From: Arthrobacter frigidicola
Lineage (GTDB): Bacteria; Actinomycetota; Actinomycetes; Actinomycetales; Micrococcaceae
Reading direction: 5' to 3'
NCBI GenBank assembly: GCA_003602285.1
Contig: QZVU01000002.1
Location: 597,653-661,652 of the forward strand
DNA length: 64,000 bases
Shown one piece after another: positions 34,059 through 43,358 of this stretch. Under the pieces are notes generated by a model, which was not told the DNA's origin, ran no database searches, and saw only the letters and a list, made by a program, of their open reading frames with translations. Numbering within the stretch: the stretch's first letter is position 1; the number at the start of each line of letters is the position of its first letter. The position numbers and the translations under genes are program-made.

Positions 34059-35189
34059 ATGACGTCGAACAACAGCCAGAGCACCGAGGCCGCCGCAGGC
34101 ATCTCCCCGCGCAGCGTGCTGGGAAAACTTCCGCGCTACGCCGCGGGCAAGCCGCCCACGGTTCTGGAGGGGGTGCAGAGCTACAAGCTCTCCTCGAATG
34201 AGAACCCCCTGCCGCCGCTGCCAGCCGTCCTGGCGGCCATCCGCGACCGCACCGACATTAACCGGTATCCGGATCCGGCCACCACCTCGCTGCGGGGAGA
34301 ACTCGCCTCCTTCCTCGGCGTGCCGGTCGAGGACATCGTGACCGGCGCGGGAAGCCTTGGTGCCCTCAACCAGATCCTCGCCGCCTTCGCCGGGCAGAAT
34401 GACTTCGACGCCCCGGACGAGGTCATCTACGCCTGGCGCTCCTTCGAGGCCTACCCGATCTGCGTCGGGCTCGCCGGTGCGGAGTCCCGGCCGGTGCCGG
34501 TCCGCGCCGACGGCACCCATGACCTCGACGCCATGGCCGCCGCTGTCACCAACCGGACCCGCGTGATCCTGCTGTGCACCCCCAACAACCCCACAGGTCC
34601 GGCGCTGCCGGCCGCCGCGGTCGAGGATTTCCTCAACCGGGTGCCTGCCAATGTCGTCGTCGTGATCGATGAGGCGTATCAGGAATTCGTCCGGGAGGCC
34701 GGTGTCGTGGACGGGCTTGAGATGTACCGCAGGTATCCGAACGTCATTGTGCTGCGCACCTTCTCCAAGGCGCACGGGCTCGCCGGGCTCCGGGTGGGGT
34801 ATTCGGTGTCCCAGCCCGGACTCACCGCGCACCTGAGAATGAGCGCGGTTCCCTTCGCCGTGTCGCAGATCGCAGAGACCGCCGCCGTGGCCTCGCTTCA
34901 GCACTTCGACGAGGTCGCGGAGCGGGTCCAGGGCATCGTCGACGAGCGGATGCGTGTGGTGGAGGGGCTCCAAGCGCTGGGCTGGAAGATCCCCGAGGCG
35001 CAGGGAAACTTTGTCTGGCTGGCTCTCGGTGAGTCCACCCCCGACTTCGCGGCGCAGGCCGACCTGCAGGGCCTGTCCGTGCGCGCCTTCGGCACCGAAG
35101 GCGTTCGGGTCACCATCGGGGAACCCGAAGCGAACACCCGGTTCCTGGCGCTGTGCGCAGGATACCCGGTGGCGCCCGGCGGGTGCTGA
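34059..35189 (+). CDS. HisC-type aminotransferase (histidinol-phosphate or aromatic)
   Basis: A 376-residue class I PLP enzyme. The pyridoxal lysine is in RTFSKAHGLAGLRVGY near residue 235; the substrate-side arginine lies near the C-terminus in EGVRVTIGEPEANTRF. YKLSSNENP near 45 is the family's N-terminal motif. Paralogues next to non-histidine genes in actinobacteria are often aromatic aminotransferases, so its role may be phenylalanine/tyrosine metabolism; sequence alone does not separate the two. An alternative start is the ATG at 34053. It lies upstream of the pdh operon. Confidence 0.88.
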   Translation: MTSNNSQSTEAAAGISPRSVLGKLPRYAAGKPPTVLEGVQSYKLSSNENPLPPLPAVLAAIRDRTDINRYPDPATTSLRGELASFLGVPVEDIVTGAGSLGALNQILAAFAGQNDFDAPDEVIYAWRSFEAYPICVGLAGAESRPVPVRADGTHDLDAMAAAVTNRTRVILLCTPNNPTGPALPAAAVEDFLNRVPANVVVVIDEAYQEFVREAGVVDGLEMYRRYPNVIVLRTFSKAHGLAGLRVGYSVSQPGLTAHLRMSAVPFAVSQIAETAAVASLQHFDEVAERVQGIVDERMRVVEGLQALGWKIPEAQGNFVWLALGESTPDFAAQADLQGLSVRAFGTEGVRVTIGEPEANTRFLALCAGYPVAPGGC

Positions 35190-35318
35190 CCAGACATAAA
35201 TAGGTCTAACCGCCGTCACTGGCTAGTGTGGGAGCCGTACGTTTAACGAACATATGTATCCCGGTGTATGCGTCCACGAAGCATTCCGATAGGGGCATAC
35301 GTCGACTGAGGAGTGGTC

Positions 35319-36500
35319 ATGAGTGGCACCCGTTTGCCTGCGGCTGAATTCGAATCGGAGGAGATCGCCCTCGCCTCCGCCCCGCCGGGCCCTGACGGCG
35401 GCCCGGGCATGGTCCAGTTCCTCGACCCCGACGGGCACCTGTTCGAACACGCCGAGTACGGCAGTTTCTCCAGTGGCACCGGTGCGGAGCGGCTCAAGGC
35501 GCTTTATCGGGACATGTATCTCATCCGCCGGTTCGACCAGGAGGCCACCGCCCTGCAGCGGCAGGGCCAGCTGGCGCTCTGGGTGCCACTGACCGGCCAG
35601 GAGGCCGCCCAGATCGGCTCGGGCCGGGCCCTCCAGGCCCAGGACTACGTATTTCCGACCTACCGGGAACACGGCGTCGCCCTGACCCGAGGCGTCCGGC
35701 TCTCCGAAATGCTCCGCCTGTTCCGCGGCATCACCAACGGCGGGTGGGACCCGCGTGAGACCAACTTCCACCTCTACACCCTCGTCCTGGCCGCACAGGC
35801 CCTTCACGCCGTCGGCTACGCCATGGGCCTCCAGCGTGACCAGGCCGCCGATCCCACCCTGGCGCCGGCGGCGTCGGTGGCGTACTTCGGCGACGGGGCG
35901 AGCTCCGAGGGCGACGTGCACGAGGCGATGGTTTTCGCCGCCTCCTTCAACGCCCCCGTCGTGTTTTTCTGCCAGAACAACCACTGGGCCATCTCGGTGC
36001 CCTCGTCGGTGCAGACCCGGGTGCCGCTGGCGCAGCGGGCCGAAGGGTACGGCTTCCCGGGCATCCGGGTTGACGGCAACGACGTCGTCGCCGTTGAGGC
36101 CGTCACCAATTGGGCACTCGAGCACGCCCGCAGCGGCAAGGGTCCGGTCCTGATCGAGGCGTTCACCTACCGGATGAGCGCGCACACCACAGCCGACGAC
36201 CCCACGAAGTACCGGCTCTCCCGGGAGGAGGAGGACTGGCATCCCCGCGACCCCCTCGCCCGCCTGGAGAAGCACCTGCGCACCACCGGGAAGGCCGGCG
36301 ATGCTTTCTTCGAGGAGCTGGTCGGCGAGGCAAAGGCCATGGCCGTCGAGCTGCGGCGCGACGTGCAGGCCATGCAGCCGCCGGGACTCGAGGAACGCTT
36401 CAACACCGTGTATGCGGAGCCGCATCCCCTGGTGCAGGAGGAGCTGCAGGCGTGGCGGGACTATGAAGCAGGCTTCATTGGAGAGGAAGAAACGTCCTGA
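35319..36500 (+). CDS. pdhA: 2-oxo acid dehydrogenase E1 alpha subunit (PdhA-like)
   Basis: A 393-residue thiamine-diphosphate subunit that decarboxylates pyruvate or a branched-chain 2-oxo acid. The ThDP motif runs from GDGASSEGD near 190 to the FCQNNHWAIS segment; the phosphorylation-loop-like YRMSAHTTADDPTKYR is near 283-298. The ATG at 35319 is chosen over the GTG at 35313 because GAGGAG is five bases before it. One base of overlap with pdhB (TGATG) marks an operon. PDH versus branched-chain specificity is not certain. Confidence 0.93.
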   Translation: MSGTRLPAAEFESEEIALASAPPGPDGGPGMVQFLDPDGHLFEHAEYGSFSSGTGAERLKALYRDMYLIRRFDQEATALQRQGQLALWVPLTGQEAAQIGSGRALQAQDYVFPTYREHGVALTRGVRLSEMLRLFRGITNGGWDPRETNFHLYTLVLAAQALHAVGYAMGLQRDQAADPTLAPAASVAYFGDGASSEGDVHEAMVFAASFNAPVVFFCQNNHWAISVPSSVQTRVPLAQRAEGYGFPGIRVDGNDVVAVEAVTNWALEHARSGKGPVLIEAFTYRMSAHTTADDPTKYRLSREEEDWHPRDPLARLEKHLRTTGKAGDAFFEELVGEAKAMAVELRRDVQAMQPPGLEERFNTVYAEPHPLVQEELQAWRDYEAGFIGEEETS

Positions 36501-37474
36501 TGGCAGTGATGACGGTCGCCAAGGCGATCAACGAGGGGCTCCGTGCCGCTCTTGAGAACAATCCCAAGACGCTGCTCATGGGCGAGGACATCGGTGAGCT
36601 CGGCGGCGTCTACCGCATCACCGAGGGCCTGAAGCGGGACTTCGGCGCCGACCGGGTCGTCGACACCCCGCTGGCCGAGTCCGGCATCATCGGCACCGCC
36701 ATCGGCCTGGCGCTGCGCGGCTACCGGCCCGTGTGCGAGATCCAGTTCGACGGCTTCGTGTTCCCAGCCTTCAACCAGATCACCACCCAGCTGGCCAAGC
36801 TGCGCACCCGCAGCGACGGAATGCTCGGCGCCCCGGTCGTCATCCGCATCCCCTACGGCGGCGGCATCGGCAGCGTCGAACACCACTCGGAGTCACCGGA
36901 GGCGCTCTTCGCGCATACCGCGGGGCTGAGGATCATCACCCCATCGAATCCGCAGGACGCCTACTGGATGGTCCAGCAGGCCATCGACTGCCAGGACCCC
37001 GTCATTGTCTTCGAACCCAAGCGCCGATACTGGCTCAAGGGTGAGGTCGACACCGTCAACGCCCCGCCGAGCCCGTTCACGGCGCAGGTCCTGCGGGAGG
37101 GCTCCGACGCAACGGTCGTCGCCTATGGCCCGCTGGTCCCGGTGGCCCTTGCGGCGGCCGAGGCGGCGCAGCAGGACGGGCACAGCGTCGAGGTGATCGA
37201 CCTGCGCTCCATCTCGCCCATCGACTTCGACACCGTCACCGAATCCGTGGCCAAGACCGGCCGGCTGGTGGTGGCCCACGAGGCGCCGACCTTCGGGGGC
37301 ATCGGCGGGGAGATCGCCGCCCGCATCTCCGAACGTGCGTTCCTCTCCCTCGAAGCGCCGGTCATCCGGGTGGGCGGGTTCCACATGCCCTACCCCGTGG
37401 CGCGCACCGAGGAACAGTACCTGCCCGATATCGACCGAATCCTCGAGGCCCTTGAGCGGGCCTTTGCCTACTAA
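36500..37474 (+). CDS. pdhB: 2-oxo acid dehydrogenase E1 beta subunit (PdhB-like)
   Basis: A 324-residue transketolase-fold subunit that completes the E1 heterotetramer with the preceding gene. Typical segments are LLMGEDIGELGGVYRITEGL near 25-45, DTPLAESGIIGTAIGLALRG near 55-74 and VVAHEAPTFGGIGGEIAA near 256-273. It starts within the pdhA stop codon and ends nine bases before pdhC. Confidence 0.95.
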   Translation: MAVMTVAKAINEGLRAALENNPKTLLMGEDIGELGGVYRITEGLKRDFGADRVVDTPLAESGIIGTAIGLALRGYRPVCEIQFDGFVFPAFNQITTQLAKLRTRSDGMLGAPVVIRIPYGGGIGSVEHHSESPEALFAHTAGLRIITPSNPQDAYWMVQQAIDCQDPVIVFEPKRRYWLKGEVDTVNAPPSPFTAQVLREGSDATVVAYGPLVPVALAAAEAAQQDGHSVEVIDLRSISPIDFDTVTESVAKTGRLVVAHEAPTFGGIGGEIAARISERAFLSLEAPVIRVGGFHMPYPVARTEEQYLPDIDRILEALERAFAY

Positions 37475-37483
37475 GGACACCGA

Positions 37484-38953
37484 ATGGCACTGAACACTTT
37501 CCACCTCCCGGATGTCGGCGAGGGGCTCACCGAGGCCGAAATCGTTTCCTGGAAGGTCCAGCCCGGCGCCGTCGTGGCCGTCAACGACACCATCGTCGAG
37601 ATCGAGACGGCGAAGTCGCTGGTCGAACTGCCCTCGCCCTTCGCCGGCGTGGTCTCGGCCCTGCTGGTGGCCGAGGGCGAAACCGTCGAGGTGGGAACCG
37701 CGATCATCGCAGTCGAGGACGCCGTGCCGGCTCCCGGGGAGCCCGCCCCGGGCGGCCCGGCCGCCCAGGCGCCGGCCCCCGAAATGCCCGGCGAGCTGAC
37801 CACTCCGCCGCCGGTTGAGCCCGCGGCCGGGCCTGAGAACGGCCCGCTCGTCGGAACCGGACCCAAGGCCGATGCGGTCCGCCGCAGGCCGCGGCGCGCC
37901 CCCGGCGCGAACACCCCGGAGCCGGCGGCCGCGCCCGCGCCGACGGCGCCGCCCGTGCCTCCAACACCGCCTGCTCCTGCCGTTCCGGCGGCCCTCCCGG
38001 CGGCCAGCGCCGACGGCACCGGTCCCGCTGCGGGCCGGCCGGACTCAAAGCCCGGGCCGTTGAACCAGCTGCTCAACCGCGTCCTGGCCAAGCCGCCGGT
38101 GCGTAAGGCCGCGCGAGACCTCGGGATCAACCTCGCCGATGTTCCTGCCACCGGATCCTCGGGCGAGGTGACAAAGCAGGACCTGATGAGCTACCAGGCC
38201 CAGCGCGACGCCGAACAGGACGGTGCCGACTCGTTCTGGGACGACCGGAAGAAGCACGGCGCCGGCCGGATCGAGCGGATTCCCGTGAAGGGGGTGCGCA
38301 AGGCCACCGCCAAGGCGATGGTGCAGAGCGCCTTCTCCGCGCCGCACGTCAGCATCTTCGTCGACGTCGATGCCTCTCGGACGATGGAGTTCGTCAAGCG
38401 GCTCAAGGCCTCGCGTGACTTCGAGGGCATCAAGGTCTCACCCCTGCTGATCCTGGCCAAGGCCGTAATCTGGGCGGCGGCCCGCAACCCCTCGGTCAAT
38501 GCCACCTGGACCGACGACGAGATCCTCGTGAAGCACTTCATGAACCTCGGGATCGCCGCGGCGACGCCCCGCGGGCTGATGGTGCCCAATATCAAGGACG
38601 CGCAGAACCTGTCCCTGAAGGAGCTCGCCCTGGCCCTGAACGACCTGGCGGTGACGGCGCGGGCCGGGAAGACCCAGCCGGCCCAGATGCAGGGCGGCAC
38701 CCTGACCATCACCAACATCGGCGCCCTCGGCATCGATACGGGAACCCCGATCATCAATCCCGGCGAGGTGGCGATCGTTGCGTTCGGCACCATCAAGCAG
38801 AAGCCGTGGGTGCTCGACGGCGAGGTAATCCCGCGGTGGATCACCACCCTGGGCGGGTCCTTCGACCACCGGGTGGTCGACGGCGACCTCAGCGCCCGCT
38901 TCATGGCCGACGTTGCCTCGATCCTCGAGGAACCGGCACTGCTGCTCGACTAG
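37484..38953 (+). CDS. pdhC: Dihydrolipoamide acyltransferase E2 (PdhC-like)
   Basis: A 489-residue E2 core protein. One lipoyl domain (residues 1-80) carries the lipoylated Lys in [11 protein letters not shown] long Pro/Ala-rich linker (about 85-190) follows. The peripheral-subunit-binding domain is at about 200-240 ([24 protein letters not shown]). The catalytic domain ends with [14 protein letters not shown], which contains the active His and Asp. No E3 gene follows, so a shared dihydrolipoamide dehydrogenase must be encoded elsewhere. Confidence 0.95.
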   Translation: MALNTFHLPDVGEGLTEAEIVSWKVQPGAVVAVNDTIVEIETAKSLVELPSPFAGVVSALLVAEGETVEVGTAIIAVEDAVPAPGEPAPGGPAAQAPAPEMPGELTTPPPVEPAAGPENGPLVGTGPKADAVRRRPRRAPGANTPEPAAAPAPTAPPVPPTPPAPAVPAALPAASADGTGPAAGRPDSKPGPLNQLLNRVLAKPPVRKAARDLGINLADVPATGSSGEVTKQDLMSYQAQRDAEQDGADSFWDDRKKHGAGRIERIPVKGVRKATAKAMVQSAFSAPHVSIFVDVDASRTMEFVKRLKASRDFEGIKVSPLLILAKAVIWAAARNPSVNATWTDDEILVKHFMNLGIAAATPRGLMVPNIKDAQNLSLKELALALNDLAVTARAGKTQPAQMQGGTLTITNIGALGIDTGTPIINPGEVAIVAFGTIKQKPWVLDGEVIPRWITTLGGSFDHRVVDGDLSARFMADVASILEEPALLLD

Positions 38954-38962
38954 CCCTCCTGA

Positions 38963-38994
38963 CCGCGGCTGCCGTGTCTCCGCGGCAGCCGCGG
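38963..38994. terminator. Stem-loop after pdhC
   Basis: A 12-bp perfect stem CCGCGGCTGCCG / CGGCAGCCGCGG with an 8-base loop separates pdhC from the convergent aminotransferase. Confidence 0.75.
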
Positions 38995-38995
38995 C

Positions 38996-39064
38996 GCGTC
39001 AGGAGCCGCCGGGCGTCAAGAGTTGCTCGGCGTCAGGATTTGGTGGGCCTCAGGAATTGCTTGA
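38996..39064 (-). repeat. Four degenerate 17-bp repeats spanning the aminotransferase stop
   Basis: On the minus strand each unit carries TCCTGA or TCTTGA followed by C/G-rich bases, with period 17-18. The gene's own TGA (39050-39052) is in the first unit; three more copies follow downstream. Confidence 0.8.
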
Positions 39065-40372
39065 CTGCGCCGCGTTCCGCGGCGGCACCGACGTCAGGGC
39101 CCGCTGCAGGATGGGCGCAAGCCGGCGCACGCCCTCGGCGATGTCCTCCGGGGAGACCGCGCTGAAGGCCAGGCGGAGCTTGTTCGAGGCCTCGTCCGAG
39201 GGGGTGAAGGCCGCGCCGGGAATGAAGACCACGCCGGCGTCGATCGCTTCGTAGAGCAGGGGATAGGTGTCGATCCCCTCGGGCAGGGTCACCCACACGA
39301 AGAAACCGCCCTCGGGTGTGGTCCAGTGCACGCCCTCCGGAAGGTGCTCGGCCAGCGCGGCGAGCATCGCCTCGCACCGCTCCCGGTACAGCACCCTCAT
39401 GGTCTCGAGGTGGCCGCGCCAGTCATAGTCGGTCAGGTAGGAGCTCACCAGCATCTGGGTCAGCGGCGACGGGCAGAGCACCACGGCCTCGCACGCCAGG
39501 TAGAAGCGGCGGTGCAGGTGGCGGGGAACCAGCGCCCAGCCCAGCCGGACCCCCGGGGCGAAGATCTTCGAGAACGAGCCGAGGTAGATGACGTCGTTCG
39601 GGTTGCCCGCCCGCATCGGCGCCAGGGGGTGGCCGTCGAAGCGGAGCATGCCGTAGGGGTTGTCCTCGAGCACCAGGATGTTGTTGTCCCGGCAGATGTC
39701 GACGACGCGCTGGCGCCGGCTGGCCTCCATCGTGACCCCGCTGGGGTTGTTGAAGCTGGGGATGGTGTAGAGGAGCTTGATCGACCGGCCCTCCTCCTTC
39801 AGCCGGACGATGGTGCGTTCGAGCTCCTCGGGGATGAGGCCCTTGTCGTCCATCGGAACGGTGACGACGTCGACCTCGTAGGCCTCGAAGGTGTTCAGGG
39901 CCCCGACGTAGGTGGGATCCTCGCAGAGGATCACGTCGCCGGGGTTGCAGAAGACCTTGGCGGCGACGTCCTGGGCCGACTGGGAGCCGGTGGTGACCAC
40001 GATGTCGGCCGGGTCGGCGTCGGTGATCCCTTCGGCGGCCATCACCTCGCAGATCAGTTCGCGCAGCTCCTCCATGCCCTGGCCGCCGCCGTACTGAAGG
40101 GCTTCGAGGCCCTGCTCGGCGATGATCCGCTGGGCCGTGCGGCCCAGGTCCTCGAGGGGCAGGGAACGCAGATAAGGGCTGCCTCCGGCAAGGGATACGA
40201 GGCCGGGCCGGATCGAGATATCGAAGACATCGCGGACCGCCGACTGCTTGATGTTGGCGGCTCGGGCCGAGTAGAGCACGTCGTGGCGGGCCGCATAGTC
40301 GGCCACCCGCTCCAGGGCTGCTTCGGTTTCGGCGGGAATCACTTCGTGGCTTGAGTCACTGGAGTTCGTCAC
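39050..40372 (-). CDS. PLP-dependent aminotransferase, LysN/2-aminoadipate type
   Basis: A 440-residue fold-type I aminotransferase without the GntR domain of MocR proteins. The PLP lysine is in LGSFSKIFAPGVRLGW near 275; YTIPSFNNPSGVTM near 205 and EDNPYG near 240 contact the cofactor. The closest style is 2-aminoadipate or aromatic aminotransferases. It starts at GTG (40370-40372). Substrate not assigned. Its 3' end lies in a stop-anchored tandem repeat. Confidence 0.88.
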   Translation of the reverse strand: MTNSSDSSHEVIPAETEAALERVADYAARHDVLYSARAANIKQSAVRDVFDISIRPGLVSLAGGSPYLRSLPLEDLGRTAQRIIAEQGLEALQYGGGQGMEELRELICEVMAAEGITDADPADIVVTTGSQSAQDVAAKVFCNPGDVILCEDPTYVGALNTFEAYEVDVVTVPMDDKGLIPEELERTIVRLKEEGRSIKLLYTIPSFNNPSGVTMEASRRQRVVDICRDNNILVLEDNPYGMLRFDGHPLAPMRAGNPNDVIYLGSFSKIFAPGVRLGWALVPRHLHRRFYLACEAVVLCPSPLTQMLVSSYLTDYDWRGHLETMRVLYRERCEAMLAALAEHLPEGVHWTTPEGGFFVWVTLPEGIDTYPLLYEAIDAGVVFIPGAAFTPSDEASNKLRLAFSAVSPEDIAEGVRRLAPILQRALTSVPPRNAAQSSNS

Positions 40373-40461
40373 CCCCCGAGTCTAGGCGGCGGGTTCACCG
40401 GGGGGCAACAGCTGTTGCCCATTCGTGGGGGCGCGCGTCCCCGGGCCGGCCGTCGGACCGC

Positions 40462-41646
40462 TCAGGCCGGTGCCCGCCACGCCAGGACGGATGAACCGGC
40501 GCGGGCGGCGAGGCCGCCGGGGAGGAGCCTCAGCAGTACGTTGCGGGCGGCGACGCCGGCCGGCGCGCGGAGGTCCGCTCCCAGCCGGCCAGCTGCGGCG
40601 GACCGGCGGGCAATCCGCTGGGTGCGGGGGCGGCGCTGGGCGTCATAGCTGCCGAGGGCGGCAGCCAGGGAGCCGCCCTGATTGACGGCCCGGGCAATGA
40701 GGAGGCCGACGCACGCCCCGTCCTCGAGGGAGGAATTGGCCCCCTGTCCCAAGGTGGGCACCATCGCGTGGGCGGCGTCCCCGATGAGCACGGCGCGCCC
40801 GTAGACGTAGGTCGCTAGGGCCGGCGCGAGCGCGTAGACGTCATGGCGCAGGATGGCCGGCGGGGCCGTTGCCTCGATCAGCGAAAGGACCGGCTCGGCC
40901 CAGCCGGCGAAGTGCTCCATCGCTGCGTCCTTCTCATCGGCCCATCGTTGGCCCTCCTCGGAGAAGGTGTACCCATACCAATACACGGAACCGGCCCCGA
41001 TCCGCAGCGCCCCGAATTCGGCGCCCGGGCCCCACCGCACCGCGAAGCCGTTGGCTGCGGCAGGGAACCCCCGGACGACGCCCCGCCAGGCGGACTTCCC
41101 GCTGTACCGGGGTGCCGTCGCCGGCGCGAGTTGCTGCCGGCAGGCGCTGCGCAGGCCGTCGGCCCCCACGACGAGATCCGCGTCGAGGGTCAGGTCCCCC
41201 TTGTCGGAGGTGCGGAACACGACTGCCCTTGGCCCATCCGGCCGACCCGGATCGATTCCCACCATCCGGGCGCCGGGCAGAAGGGTGGCTCCCTGGGCGG
41301 ACGCCAGGAGCAGGCGGTGAAGTTCCTTGCGGTGGATGCCGTAGGCCGTCGGGGGCGGGCGCCGGACGCTGCCGGAGGGGATGCGCACCAGCCACCTGCC
41401 ACGGTGGTCCTGGGTGCCCTCCATCTGCACAGGATGGCCCGCCCCGCGCGCCGGTGCATCGAGCCCGAGCGACGAGAGCGCGGACAGGCCGTTGGACGTC
41501 AGGGCCAGCCCGGCCCCGACCTCCGCGAACCGTCGTGCCTGCTCGAGTACGGTCACGTTCCAGCCCTGGCGCAGCAGGGCGCAGGCGGCGGCCAGCCCGG
41601 CAATGCCGCCCCCGACCACCACAGCGTCCCGTCCCGTTCCTGCCAT
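40462..41646 (-). CDS. FAD-dependent monooxygenase (salicylate-hydroxylase-like)
   Basis: A 394-residue group A flavin monooxygenase. The GXGXXG motif is VVVGGGIAGLAAACALLRQGW (about 9-29), the DG motif is VVGADGLRSACRQ near 158-170 and the GD motif is VLIGDAAHAMVPTLGQGANSSLEDG near 285-309. It hydroxylates an unknown small molecule with NAD(P)H and O2. It lies 83 bases downstream of the LuxR-type regulator on the same strand, so it could be co-transcribed with it and belong to the peptide locus; this is inference. Confidence 0.88.
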   Translation of the reverse strand: MAGTGRDAVVVGGGIAGLAAACALLRQGWNVTVLEQARRFAEVGAGLALTSNGLSALSSLGLDAPARGAGHPVQMEGTQDHRGRWLVRIPSGSVRRPPPTAYGIHRKELHRLLLASAQGATLLPGARMVGIDPGRPDGPRAVVFRTSDKGDLTLDADLVVGADGLRSACRQQLAPATAPRYSGKSAWRGVVRGFPAAANGFAVRWGPGAEFGALRIGAGSVYWYGYTFSEEGQRWADEKDAAMEHFAGWAEPVLSLIEATAPPAILRHDVYALAPALATYVYGRAVLIGDAAHAMVPTLGQGANSSLEDGACVGLLIARAVNQGGSLAAALGSYDAQRRPRTQRIARRSAAAGRLGADLRAPAGVAARNVLLRLLPGGLAARAGSSVLAWRAPA

Positions 41647-41729
41647 TCCATCCCCCGCCCGCAGTGCCTCCGCCGGCCCATGCTACGCCCGTCCGGCAGC
41701 CGTCCGGTAGCCGTGCCGCCTTGCCCGCG

Positions 41730-42698
41730 CTAGATCCAGCCGGCGTCGCGCGCCTTGACCCCCGCCTGGAAGCGGCTGTCGGCCCGCAGCGTCTCGAGCA
41801 TCCAGGCGATGTGCCGGCGGCAGGTGCGCACATTGATGTCGAGGCGCCGGGCGATCGATTCGTCGGACAGTCCGGCGGCCAGCCCCTGCAGAATCGCGTG
41901 CTGCATGCTGTTGAGGGGGGTCTGCGTCGGATCCGGGGCCAGGAACGGCTCGCTCAGTTCCCACGCCACATCGAAGAGCAGGGTGAAAATATGGATGAGG
42001 CTGGGGTCGCGGATCACCAAGGCCGCCTTGTCGCCGGCGTCGAGCTGCCGGGCAACGAGGGCGAGTTTCTGGTCGAAGATCATCATGCGCAGCGGTACGA
42101 AGGGAAGCGCCCCGAATTCACCGCCGCCGGCCTGGATGGCGGTGACGGCCTTGCGCGTAGGGACGTGGTCGCGGGTGCTGACGTCGTAGAGCGTGCGGCG
42201 CCGGACGCCCCGGCTGAGGAGGTCGAGGTCCTTGCGGATGCTTTCCTCGTGCACATCGGCGGTGGAGCCCTGGCCGGGCTGGGCGATCAGGACCTTTTCG
42301 GAGACGTCCCTGCCGTAGTCGATCAGCACCCGGTGGATCAGGTGGGGATCCTCGAGGGTTTCCACCGAGGTGCTCGACACGCTCTGCTTGCGCGCCTCAA
42401 GGAAGATCGGCACGAGGCTTGAAAGCTCCCGTCGGCGTGAGCTGATGCGCATCTTCAGCTCCTGCAGGGACCGTTCGTCGGCGTCGACGAGGTCCGCGAG
42501 GGCGACATCGGGTGAGACCGCGACGAAGCCGGCGGTGCCGGCGGCCTGGGGCCCGAGAAGCCGGCGGGCCTGAAGCTCGGTCATGGCATTGTCGATCTCG
42601 CGCAGCGTCAATCCCAGCGCCTCGGAGGCCTGCTCTTTGGTCCAACCGGGATGGCCGACGGCGTACCGGTACAACTCAAGGCATGAACCGTCGAGCAT
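41730..42698 (-). CDS. LuxR-type regulator with TrmB-like N-terminal winged helix
   Basis: A 322-residue regulator. Residues 1-60 read as a TrmB-like winged helix (LELYRYAVGHPGWTKEQASEALGLTLREIDNAMTEL). A long sensor region follows, and residues about 258-322 form a LuxR-type helix-turn-helix (LSDESIARRLDINVRTCRRHIAWML). The tail RFQAGVKARDAGWI is shared with the regulator at 61512-62516, showing they are paralogues. No receiver or autoinducer domain is recognised. The ATG at 42698 follows GAAGGGGG. It is divergent from the secreted peptide/SpaB_C genes and probably controls them. Confidence 0.85.
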   Translation of the reverse strand: MLDGSCLELYRYAVGHPGWTKEQASEALGLTLREIDNAMTELQARRLLGPQAAGTAGFVAVSPDVALADLVDADERSLQELKMRISSRRRELSSLVPIFLEARKQSVSSTSVETLEDPHLIHRVLIDYGRDVSEKVLIAQPGQGSTADVHEESIRKDLDLLSRGVRRRTLYDVSTRDHVPTRKAVTAIQAGGGEFGALPFVPLRMMIFDQKLALVARQLDAGDKAALVIRDPSLIHIFTLLFDVAWELSEPFLAPDPTQTPLNSMQHAILQGLAAGLSDESIARRLDINVRTCRRHIAWMLETLRADSRFQAGVKARDAGWI

Positions 42699-43131
42699 GA
42701 GACCCCCTTCTGCACGGACACCGGGCGGCGCGTCGGCGGCCCACCCTTCCCCAGAGTACAGAGGAGTCCGGACCGTCCCGCTTTCGCGTGGTGGTGCTCT
42801 CGCCGACTCGACGATGCGAAAAACATGGCATGTCCAGTTAATGACACCGGGAACGGAGCGGCAACCCGCCGGCGTTGGCGCTCGGATATTCCGCGTACGG
42901 GCGGGAAATCCCGCGGGTGTCCGGGCCGCGGCGGCGGCCGCCGGAATGGTCGGAAGTCCGGTTCCGGCCATGTCCTGAAGCGGCCATCCGGGAGGCTGGA
43001 CACGCCGGGGACACTCCGCCCATTCTGAGTAGACCGGAAAGGCGGTGCTGGTGGAACGGCGGCATCGAGAGGCCCGACAGGTTCGTCGGCCATCCCTTCC
43101 GGAAACAGTCCCACTGCGAAAGGTGATCTCC
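42699..43131. other. 433-bp divergent intergenic region
   Basis: No convincing gene is seen. It must hold the promoters of the regulator and the peptide operon. ACATGGCATGT (42823-42833) is an 11-bp dyad with 5-bp arms in an AT-rich patch and is the best operator candidate. Short open frames here have no ribosome site and no convincing protein character. Confidence 0.6.
42823..42833. promoter_or_regulatory. Palindrome ACATGGCATGT in the divergent gap
   Basis: Perfect 5-bp arms around one central base, inside AAAAACATGGCATGTCC. Candidate binding site for the LuxR-type regulator. Confidence 0.35.
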
Positions 43132-43272
43132 ATGAAGAAGCTCCTCGGCACAGCCGCCGGAATCCTCATCCTCATGGGCACGGTGTCACCGGCGGGCCCG
43201 GCCCTCGCGGCAGGCAGCGCCGAGTCACCGCGTGGAGACCTCGTCGCCGGCAGTTGGGACTGGCCGAAGTAA
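43132..43272 (+). CDS. 46-residue secreted peptide precursor
   Basis: A very short gene with a good ribosome site (GAAAGGTG) before its ATG. Residues 1-26 form a Sec signal peptide: KK, a hydrophobic core (LLGTAAGILILMG) and an ALA cleavage site. The predicted mature part is about 20 residues and ends in GSWDWPK, with two Trp around an Asp. It has no Cys and only two Ser in the mature part. It lies 86 bases before a stand-alone SpaB_C-domain gene on the same strand. It could be the peptide acted on by that protein, or an exported signal; I do not recognise the family. Confidence 0.65.
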   Translation: MKKLLGTAAGILILMGTVSPAGPALAAGSAESPRGDLVAGSWDWPK

Positions 43273-43358
43273 GACGGAACGCCGTGCGTGTTGGTGCGGC
43301 GGTGTTCCCCCCGATCCCGCCCCAGCGGGGTAACCACTAACCCTGAAGGAGAGGGCCC

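Noticed and set aside
42825-43028. Short open frames in the 433-bp divergent gap as further peptides
   Set aside because: No ribosome sites, no signal peptides and Arg/Pro-rich composition typical of random GC-rich frames.
42699-43337. A 213-residue extension of the LuxR-type regulator
   Set aside because: It crosses the divergent gap and the peptide gene, is Arg/Pro-rich, and the TrmB-like domain starts at 42698 with its own ribosome site.
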